From: Aquisphaera giovannonii | Lineage (GTDB): Bacteria > Planctomycetota > Planctomycetia > Isosphaerales > Isosphaeraceae | Assembly (NCBI RefSeq): GCF_008087625.1 | Contig: NZ_CP042997.1 | Span: forward strand, 4,030,001-4,094,000 | Direction of reading: 5' to 3' | Length of the DNA: 64,000 nt | Part shown: positions 57,733 through 64,000 of the stretch, in pieces | How positions within the stretch are numbered: position 1 is the first letter of the stretch | Layout: each line of letters starts with the position of its first letter | Translations under genes and position numbers: made by a program | Notes under the pieces: model-generated | The model's database searches: none | Seen by the model: only the letters and a program-made list of their open reading frames with translations | Told to the model about the DNA's origin: nothing

Positions 57733-58856
57733 GCTGGGACGACCTGAACAACGCGGAGCCAGACGAGGTCCTGGCCTGGGCCGAGGCCCAGCCCTGGGCG
57801 GTCGCGATGGCGTCCTGCCAGCAGGATGCGAGCTGGCACGCCGAGGGGGACGTCTGGACCCACACGAAAATGGCCTGCGCCCAGCTCACGGGACTCGACG
57901 AGTGGCCCGACCTGACGGGCCGCGACCGTACCGTGCTCCTGTTCACGGCCCTCTTCCACGATTTCGGCAAGCCCCTCACCTCGCACGTCAATCCAACCAC
58001 CGGGCGGATCACCTCGCCGAAGCACGCCCTGAAGGGCGAACATCTCGCAAGGAACATCCTGCGGGAGCTCGGCTGCGACCTGGAGACGCGGGAACAGATT
58101 GCCCGGCTCGTCCGCTTCCACGGCCGGCCGGCGTTCCTCCTCGAGAAGCCGGAGCCGGACGTCGAGGTCGTCTCCCTCTCCTGGCTCGTCCGCAATCGCC
58201 TGCTCTACCTCTTCGCCCTGGCCGACACCCGGGGCCGGATCACGGCGGAAATGGGCCGGCCCGAGGAGAGCCTTCATGTCTGGCGGCTCGTCGCCGAGGA
58301 GAACGGCTGCCTCGACCGGCCCTATCCCTTCGATAGCGACCACGCGCGGTTCGTATTCTACCGGCAGGAACGCCCGAATCTTCACTACGCGCCCCACGAG
58401 GCCTTCCGAGGCGCGGTGACGATGCTCTCCGGGCTCCCCGGCGCCGGCAAGGACGCGTGGATCGCCGCGAATGCACCCGGCATGCCGGTCGTCTCGCTCG
58501 ATGAGCTCCGTCGCGATCTCGAGATCGAGCCGGACGACGATCAGGGCGAGGTGATCCAGGCGGGACGCGAGCGATGCCGGGAGCACCTGCGGGCGGGCCG
58601 GCCGTTCGTATTCAACGCCACGAACCTCCTCCGCCAGACGCGCCGGAGATGGATCGACCTCTTCGACGACTACGGCGCCCGGATCGAGATCGTCTACATC
58701 GAGCCGCCGCTGTCGGTCATCCTGAAGCAGAACACGCGGAGGGTTCGCCCCGTGCCCGAGCGGGTCATTCGCAGGCTCGCCGAGAAGTGCGAACCGCCGA
58801 CGCTCACGGAAGCGCACGGGCTTGTCATGGTGACTGGCCGGGAGGGTTCGGCATGA
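57729..58856 (+). CDS. HD phosphohydrolase fused to P-loop polynucleotide kinase
   Basis: A 375-residue RNA/DNA end-healing fusion. The HD domain (about 20-200) has H45, the H77-D78 pair in [10 protein letters not shown]99, H131 and D165. The C-terminal kinase (about 228-370) has the Walker [11 protein letters not shown] at 235-244, where the usual Ser/Thr after Lys is Asp, then SLDELRRDL and the lid-side [13 protein letters not shown]. The layout is that of the radiation-induced HD/polynucleotide-kinase protein of Deinococcus radiodurans (DRB0098), which processes 3' and 5' ends. Overlaps of 4 bp on both sides link it to the ligase and the small unknown gene. It should prepare ends for the RNA ligase, and GKD needs checking against active homologues. 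Confidence 0.88.
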   Translation: MSWDDLNNAEPDEVLAWAEAQPWAVAMASCQQDASWHAEGDVWTHTKMACAQLTGLDEWPDLTGRDRTVLLFTALFHDFGKPLTSHVNPTTGRITSPKHALKGEHLARNILRELGCDLETREQIARLVRFHGRPAFLLEKPEPDVEVVSLSWLVRNRLLYLFALADTRGRITAEMGRPEESLHVWRLVAEENGCLDRPYPFDSDHARFVFYRQERPNLHYAPHEAFRGAVTMLSGLPGAGKDAWIAANAPGMPVVSLDELRRDLEIEPDDDQGEVIQAGRERCREHLRAGRPFVFNATNLLRQTRRRWIDLFDDYGARIEIVYIEPPLSVILKQNTRRVRPVPERVIRRLAEKCEPPTLTEAHGLVMVTGREGSA

Positions 58857-59251
58857 CGGACGGCGAGCAAGAAGCAACGACGGAAGGTGTGTGGGCGATC
58901 GTCGCCAACATCAAGAAAGAACATCCGTACGGTCCTGGTGGCGTGGAAACGAGGATCGGGACGCGACAGTTCCGTGGTGGGACGAAGGTCTACATCGCCG
59001 GGTGTTTTCCCGGCACTTGTGATGCTGTCGTGGCCATAGGCCTGCACCGCAAGTCCAGGCGGTTCATCACCTGCGCGGTCGATGTCCGGTACGTCGAGAA
59101 CTTCCGCGTCAAGCTTGTCTACCACCCCAGCGTGATCGAACGGATCAAGCAGGACGAGAGTTGCTGGATCCGCACCAAGGAAGAAGCGGAGAAGTGGGCC
59201 GCTGCATTTCCCGAATGGCAAAGGCTCTGGGAAGAGAAGGCGTCAGAATGA
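58853..59251 (+). CDS. small unknown protein inside the RNA-repair operon
   Basis: A 132-residue soluble protein I do not recognise. The body reads as alternating strands ([38 protein letters not shown] then [15 protein letters not shown]), ending with an amphipathic helix rich in Glu, Lys and Trp ([20 protein letters not shown]). GC content is lower than in its neighbours, which may mean more recent arrival. It overlaps the HD/kinase gene and the Pnkp gene by 4 bp each, so its product is made with the repair enzymes. It could be a nucleic-acid-binding or accessory subunit. Confidence 0.75.
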   Translation: MTDGEQEATTEGVWAIVANIKKEHPYGPGGVETRIGTRQFRGGTKVYIAGCFPGTCDAVVAIGLHRKSRRFITCAVDVRYVENFRVKLVYHPSVIERIKQDESCWIRTKEEAEKWAAAFPEWQRLWEEKASE

Positions 59252-61830
59252 CGATAAAGATTCCCAAGCTCAGCCTCGTCGTCCTGATCGGCCCCAGCGG
59301 CTCGGGCAAGAGCACGTTCGCGCGCCGACACTTCAAGCCCACGGAGATCCTCTCGTCGGATTCCTTCCGGGGCATGGTCTCGGACGACGAGAACGACCAG
59401 GCGGCGACGAAGGACGCGTTCGAGGTGCTCCGGTTCGTGGCGGGAAAGCGGCTGGCGCTCGGGAAGCTGACGGTCGTCGACGCGACGAACGTCCAGCCCG
59501 AGGCCCGCAAGCCGCTCGTGGAGCTGGCCCGGCAGTATCACTGCCTTCCGGTGGCCATCGTGCTCGACCTGCCGGAACGGATCTGCCAGGACCGGAACGC
59601 CGGGCGGGCCGACCGCGCCTTCGGCCCGCACGTGATCCGCAACCAGGCCTCGCAGCTACGGCGGTCATTCCGCGCGCTCCGCAAGGAGGGATTCCGGCAC
59701 GTCTTCCGGCTGGAGTCGCCCGAGGACGTCGAGGCGGCCGTCGTCGAGCGAGTCCCCCTCTGGAACGACCGCTCGTCCGAACGCGGCCCGTTCGACATCA
59801 TCGGCGACGTCCACGGCTGCTGCGACGAGCTCGAAGCGTTGCTCGGTCGGCTCGGGTACACCGCGACGACCGGAGGAACCCCGCACTACGCCCACCCCGA
59901 GGGGCGGCGGGCGATCTTCCTCGGCGACCTCGTGGACCGCGGCCCCCGCATCCTCGACACGATGCGGCTGGTCCAGAACATGGTCTCCGCCGGCTCGGCG
60001 CTGTGCGTCCCGGGCAACCACGACATGAAGCTCCTCAAGAAGCTCCAGGGCAGGAACGTCCAGGTCACGCACGGCCTGGCGGACACGCTCTCCGAGATCG
60101 ACGCCCTGCCGGCGGAGCTGCGCGGGCCGCTCTGCGAGGAGCTGGCCCGGTTCCTCGACGGCCTGGTCAGCCACTACGTCCTGGACGGCGGCAGGCTCGT
60201 GGTCGCGCACGCCGGGATGAAGCGGGAGATGCAGGGGCGGGGCTCGGCGAAGGTCCGCGACTTCGCGCTCTACGGCGAGACGACCGGCGAGACCGACGAG
60301 TTCGGCCTCCCCGTCCGTTACGACTGGGCGAGGGAGTACCGCGGCGAGGCCATGGTCGTCTACGGCCACACGCCGGTCCCCGAGCCGGAGTGGCTCAACC
60401 GCACGATCAACATCGACACCGGCTGCGTCTTCGGCGGCCAGCTCACGGCGCTCCGCTACCCGGAGAAGGAGCTCGTCTCCGTCCCCGCGGCGCGGACGTA
60501 CTGCGAGCCGGCCCGGCCGTTCCTGCCCTCCGAGGACCAGGCCCCCGGGCTCTCGGCGCAGCAGGCGCACGACGAGGTGCTGGACGCCGAGGACGTCATC
60601 GGCAAGCGGATCATCTCCACGCGCCTGCGCGGGAACGTGACGATCCGCGAGGAGAACGCCGCCGCGGCCCTGGAGGTCATGAGCCGGTTCGCCGCCGACC
60701 CGAGGTGGCTGATCTACCTCCCGCCGACGATGTCCCCCTGCGAGACCAGCCGGGCCGAGGGCCTCCTCGAGCATCCCGCGGAGGCCTTCGCCTACTACCG
60801 CGCCGAGGGCGTCCCGCGGGTGATCTGCGAGGAGAAGCACATGGGCTCGCGTGCCGTCGTGGTCGCCTGCAAGGACGAGGCGGCGGCCGCGGAGCGGTTC
60901 GGCGTCGCGACCGGCGAGCTCGGCATCGTGACGACGAGGACCGGGCGGAGGTTCTTCCAAGACCCGGACCTGGAGCGTCGATTCCTGGGCCGCGTCCGCG
61001 AGGCCCTCTCCGCCGCCGACATCTGGGGCCGGCTCGAGACGTCCTGGGCACTCCTCGACTGCGAGCTGATGCCGTGGTCGGCCAAGGCCCAGGAGCTCCT
61101 GAAGACGCAGTACGCGGCCGTCGGCGCCGCCGGCTCGGCCTCGACGCCGCGTGCCGTCGCCGCGCTGGAACGGGCGGCCGAGAGGCTGGAGGGTGAGGAG
61201 CGGGACAAGCTCCTGTCGGCGGAGCTGGCGTATCGGCGGCGGGAGCAGGACGTCGGGCGGTTCGTGGCCGCCTACCGGCAGTATTGCTGGAAGGTGGAGT
61301 CGCTCGCCGACCTGAAGCTGGCCCCGTTCCACCTGCTGGCCACCGAGGGGCACGTCCACGCGAACCGGGATCACGCCTGGCACATCGAGACGCTGGCGGA
61401 GGTGTGCCGTGCCGATCCCGGGCTGTTGCTGGCAACCCGGTGCCTGGTCGTGGACGTGACCGACCCGGCCAGCCAGGATGCGGCGGTCGCCTGGTGGCTC
61501 GAGCACACCGGCCGCGGCGGCGAGGGTATGGTCGTGAAGCCCCTCGACTTCGTCCACCGCGGGCGGCGGGGCCTCAGCCAGCCGGCCGTGAAGTGCCGGG
61601 GCCGCGAGTACCTCCGGATCATCTACGGGCCGGAATACACCGAGCAGGAGAACCTCTCCCGGCTGCGGACCCGGGGCCTGGGCCGCAAGCGTTCGCTGGC
61701 CCTGGGCGAGTTCGCCCTCGGCATCGAGGGCCTGGAGCGATTCGTCCGCCGTGAGCCCCTGCGCCGGGTCCACGAGTGCGTCTTCGGCGTCCTGGCCCTG
61801 GAGAGCGAGCCGGTGGATCCGAGGCTCTGA
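59248..61830 (+). CDS. pnkp: bacterial Pnkp: polynucleotide 5'-kinase, 3'-phosphatase and ligase
   Basis: An 860-residue three-domain enzyme, full length for the family. The kinase (1-165) has GPSGSGKSTFARRHF (P-loop at 15-22) and DATNVQPEAR. The metallophosphatase (about 180-420) has GDVHGC (186-191), GDLVDRGP (226-233), GNHD (256-259) and GHTPVPEPEW. The ligase-like adenylyltransferase (about 445-860) has K530 in CEEKHMGSRAVV, further motifs ETSWALLDCELMPW and GEGMVVKPLDF. The enzyme heals 2',3'-cyclic or 3'-phosphate ends to 3'-OH and 5'-OH to 5'-phosphate; sealing needs Hen1, encoded in the same cluster. The ATG at 59248 overlaps the previous stop by 4 bp. It ends the operon. Confidence 0.96.
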   Translation: MTIKIPKLSLVVLIGPSGSGKSTFARRHFKPTEILSSDSFRGMVSDDENDQAATKDAFEVLRFVAGKRLALGKLTVVDATNVQPEARKPLVELARQYHCLPVAIVLDLPERICQDRNAGRADRAFGPHVIRNQASQLRRSFRALRKEGFRHVFRLESPEDVEAAVVERVPLWNDRSSERGPFDIIGDVHGCCDELEALLGRLGYTATTGGTPHYAHPEGRRAIFLGDLVDRGPRILDTMRLVQNMVSAGSALCVPGNHDMKLLKKLQGRNVQVTHGLADTLSEIDALPAELRGPLCEELARFLDGLVSHYVLDGGRLVVAHAGMKREMQGRGSAKVRDFALYGETTGETDEFGLPVRYDWAREYRGEAMVVYGHTPVPEPEWLNRTINIDTGCVFGGQLTALRYPEKELVSVPAARTYCEPARPFLPSEDQAPGLSAQQAHDEVLDAEDVIGKRIISTRLRGNVTIREENAAAALEVMSRFAADPRWLIYLPPTMSPCETSRAEGLLEHPAEAFAYYRAEGVPRVICEEKHMGSRAVVVACKDEAAAAERFGVATGELGIVTTRTGRRFFQDPDLERRFLGRVREALSAADIWGRLETSWALLDCELMPWSAKAQELLKTQYAAVGAAGSASTPRAVAALERAAERLEGEERDKLLSAELAYRRREQDVGRFVAAYRQYCWKVESLADLKLAPFHLLATEGHVHANRDHAWHIETLAEVCRADPGLLLATRCLVVDVTDPASQDAAVAWWLEHTGRGGEGMVVKPLDFVHRGRRGLSQPAVKCRGREYLRIIYGPEYTEQENLSRLRTRGLGRKRSLALGEFALGIEGLERFVRREPLRRVHECVFGVLALESEPVDPRL

Positions 61831-61885
61831 CCCCGGGGGAAGATCGCCCAGGCCGGGGAAGAAGGTTGCCGCGCCCGGCCGTCGA

Positions 61886-64000
61886 TCACGGTCGCGGCGG
61901 TCCCCCGCGAATCGCATCGAGCCTCTCGGGGACCTCGTGCCCCTCGCGGATCAGGTAGCCGGAATCGGGCTCGATCCCGGTGCGGCGGTCGACGCGCCCC
62001 GACGGCCAGGCGACTTCCACGGCCTCGATCCGGGCATCCGCGCCGAGGCCGAAGTGGATGCGGGGGTCGGAGGCGGACTGGTAGCTGCCGCCTCCGGTGC
62101 GCCAGGCGACTCGGTTCCCGCCGGGACGGATCAGCGTCACCTTCGCCCCGACGGCGTCTCGATTGGACTTCGAGCCTTCCAGGCGAAGCACCAGGAAGTG
62201 GCCGCCGGCCGTCCGGTTGTGGAAGTAGGCCAGCGGCTGATCGTGCGAGAGGATCAGCACGTCCTGACGCCCGTCGTTGTCCAGGTCGCCCACCGCGAGT
62301 CCCCGCCCCATCCGCGGCACTTGCCAGACGGCGCCGGCGTGTCCGGAGGCATCTAGCAATCGGCCATCATCCCCGTTCAGCAGGAGCTGGGCCGGCATCA
62401 GGTACGGATAGTTGGGCCGCAGGTCGTTGACGTGCCCGTTGGCCGTGGCCATGTCCATTCGGCCGTCGTTGTTCGCGTCGAACAGGCCCAGCCCGAACCC
62501 GAGGAGGCGGCGGCTCGCGACGTCCAGCCCGATCGAGGCGGTGGCGTCGGTGAAGAGGCCGCCGCCCAGGTTGCGGAAGAAGGAGGTCGACTCGCCGTAG
62601 AAGTTGGTGACGGCCAGGTCGATGAGCCCGTCCGCATCGATGTCGCCGGCAGCGGCGCCCATGCCGGCCTGGTAGATCCCCGAGGCGTTGCTGGCCACGC
62701 CGGCGAGGTGGCCGACCTCCTCGAACCGCATCCCGCCCAGGTTGCGGAACAGGAAGTTGGCCGAGGAGTCGTTGGCGACGAACAGGTCCACCAGGCCGTC
62801 TCCGTCCAGGTCGGCCGCGACCACGCCCAGCCCGCGGCCGTCGCGGTCGATGATGCCGGACTCGGCCGACACGTCGACGAACTTGCCGCCGTCGTTGCGA
62901 AAGAGGCGGTCGGGGAGCGACTCGGCGTCGAGCGGGTTGCAGTTGAGGTAGGCCCCGGTCTTGGCGTCGCGGCAGATCCGGGGATGGTCCAGGTCCCAGG
63001 CCGCGTAGTGGCAGACGTAGAGGTCCAGGTCGCCGTCGTTGTCCAGGTCGGCGAAGGCCGCGGACGTCGGCCAGTCGCGGCGTCCGCCGAGGCCCCAGCG
63101 ATCGGTGGCGTCCTGGAAGCGACAGCCGCCGAGGTTCCTGTACAGGGCGTAGGACCGCCATCGCGTGACGAGCAGGTCGGGCAGGCCGTCGTTGTCCACG
63201 TCTCCCACCGCAACGCCGTGCCCGTGGCCGCGGGGGGAGGGGCCGATCCCGGACCGTCCCGTGATGTCTTCGAAGCTCCCGTCTCCTCGATTGCGGAACA
63301 GCCGGTCCCCCGCGTCGGAGGGCGGGGTTGCCCCCGGATCGGCCGCGTAGGGGCCGCCCTGGACGCAGTAGACGTCGAGCCACCCGTCGCCGTCGACGTC
63401 GAGCACCGCCAGGCCGCCGCCGAAGGGCTCCGGGAGCTGGCGGAGGGGCGTCCCGGCATTGTCGTAGACGAAGCGGAGGCCTGCCGACTCGGCCTCATCG
63501 GCGAAGGCTGGCCGGCCGTCGGTCGCACGGCCGGGCCCGCTCGGCCGGCCAGGCGCGTGCGTGGCCTCGGGTTCCAGCGCGTGGGCCGCTAGCTCAAGGG
63601 CCCATCGCCGGGCCGAATCGTCGCGATCGAGCCGGGCGAGGCCCTCCCGGGCGGCCGGGGCGCCCGGCGAGGCCTTCAGGGCCCAGGCGAAGAGCGCGCG
63701 GGCCTCGTGCCGGAGGCCCGCCTCCTCCGCCAGCCGGGCGAGCGCGGCCCGCTCGGCCGGCGTGCGCGGGGGCTCCTCGCGCCAGAGGAGGAGGCGATAC
63801 GCCGCCATCGCCCGCTCGACGTCGCCCTGGCGCCGCCGTAGCTCCGCGACGCGTCCCGGGCGGCCGGCCCGGTGGGCCAGCTCGACCAGCCGCTCCATCG
63901 CCCGGATCGCCCCGGGCTCGAGCGCCAGCCAGGCTTCCGTCGCGGCGGCCTCCGCCTCGGCGTCGCCGCCCCGCCGGGCGAGCCAGGCGCGCAGCTCGAG
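61886..64000 (-). CDS. TPR / FG-GAP / ASPIC-UnbV repeat protein (5' end outside window)
   Basis: At least 704 residues, cut off by the window's right edge. The visible N-terminal part (from the edge to about 63540) is helical with TPR-like Ala/Leu/Arg pairs (AYRLLLWREE, ARALFAWALKASPGAPAARE). Then follows a beta-propeller of FG-GAP/VCBS repeats with calcium-binding DxDxDGxxD loops (DVDGDGWLDVYC, DVDNDGLPDLLV, DLDNDGDLDLYV, DLDGDGLVDLFV). The C-terminus is the ASPIC/UnbV domain (NRDAVGAKVTLIRPGGNRVA, then HFGLGADARIEAVEVAWPSG). Such proteins are exported and are abundant in planctomycetes and Acidobacteria, but no activity is defined. It converges with Pnkp, 55 bp away. The reading frame is open to the edge, so the ATG at 63898 is not necessarily the start. 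Confidence 0.88.
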   Translation of the reverse strand, partial: LELRAWLARRGGDAEAEAAATEAWLALEPGAIRAMERLVELAHRAGRPGRVAELRRRQGDVERAMAAYRLLLWREEPPRTPAERAALARLAEEAGLRHEARALFAWALKASPGAPAAREGLARLDRDDSARRWALELAAHALEPEATHAPGRPSGPGRATDGRPAFADEAESAGLRFVYDNAGTPLRQLPEPFGGGLAVLDVDGDGWLDVYCVQGGPYAADPGATPPSDAGDRLFRNRGDGSFEDITGRSGIGPSPRGHGHGVAVGDVDNDGLPDLLVTRWRSYALYRNLGGCRFQDATDRWGLGGRRDWPTSAAFADLDNDGDLDLYVCHYAAWDLDHPRICRDAKTGAYLNCNPLDAESLPDRLFRNDGGKFVDVSAESGIIDRDGRGLGVVAADLDGDGLVDLFVANDSSANFLFRNLGGMRFEEVGHLAGVASNASGIYQAGMGAAAGDIDADGLIDLAVTNFYGESTSFFRNLGGGLFTDATASIGLDVASRRLLGFGLGLFDANNDGRMDMATANGHVNDLRPNYPYLMPAQLLLNGDDGRLLDASGHAGAVWQVPRMGRGLAVGDLDNDGRQDVLILSHDQPLAYFHNRTAGGHFLVLRLEGSKSNRDAVGAKVTLIRPGGNRVAWRTGGGSYQSASDPRIHFGLGADARIEAVEVAWPSGRVDRRTGIEPDSGYLIREGHEVPERLDAIRGGPPRP

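Overview
This 64 kb window is GC-rich and almost certainly planctomycete chromosomal DNA, most likely from the Isosphaera/Singulisphaera/Aquisphaera group. That placement is my inference. It rests on a protein kinase carrying anti-sigma-type zinc fingers next to an ECF sigma factor, an FG-GAP/ASPIC-UnbV protein, a DUF6487 zinc ribbon, a protein with a LEPR-XLL-like N-terminus, secreted glycosidases, strong GC3 bias, and many short hairpin repeats in the gaps. There is no rRNA, CRISPR array, phage or insertion sequence. The only RNA gene I can support is a tRNA-Ser(GGA).

Layout. 0.1-3.8 kb (minus strand): a tightly overlapped operon for a UPF0104 membrane protein, a GT2 glycosyltransferase, PnuC and a NadR-like enzyme. 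4.0-7.6 kb (plus): HAD hydrolase, deoxyhypusine-synthase-like protein, PfkB kinase and a GGQ release-factor-like protein. 8.2-12.5 kb: a ligase-associated exonuclease with an ATP-dependent DNA ligase, then a CHAD protein. 12.8-18.8 kb (minus): a triple-zinc-finger kinase with its ECF sigma factor, DUF2891, a 2OG-Fe(II) oxygenase and an aldo/keto reductase. 19.4-24.4 kb: an APC permease, DnaJ with a MerR/HspR-like regulator, rnpA and yidD. 24.5-31.2 kb: a GH27 alpha-galactosidase and a GH38 alpha-mannosidase on either side of a duplicated-domain protein that is itself flanked by inverted repeats. 31.9-34.8 kb: a FAD/Fe-S D-lactate-dehydrogenase-type enzyme. 35.1-46.6 kb (plus): an RND efflux operon (pump, adaptor, two paralogous TolC-like proteins) plus small secreted proteins. 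46.7-52.8 kb: tRNA-Ser, EcsC, a stand-alone M17 N-terminal domain, and a MarR-pirin-DoxX-amidohydrolase cluster.

The most notable locus is 53.3-61.8 kb (plus). It is a seven-gene RNA-repair island: Hen1 methyltransferase, a HEAT-repeat protein, an acyl-carrier-protein/SUMF1 fusion, an Rnl2-like RNA ligase, an HD-phosphohydrolase/P-loop kinase fusion, a small unknown protein, and a full-length Pnkp (kinase, phosphatase, ligase). The first and last genes are the two halves of the known Hen1-Pnkp system. The ligase and HD-kinase pair looks like a second end-healing and sealing module. The ACP-SUMF1 and HEAT proteins have no role in RNA repair that I know of, so this combination is the best candidate here for an undescribed system. 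The window ends inside a TPR/FG-GAP/ASPIC-UnbV gene.

The gaps between operons are rich in repeats: hairpins starting with GTAG that resemble REP elements, a 35-bp repeat at 7.9 and 28.4 kb, a 49-bp repeat at 12.7 and 19.1 kb, and two larger inverted repeats at 31.7 and 53.0 kb.
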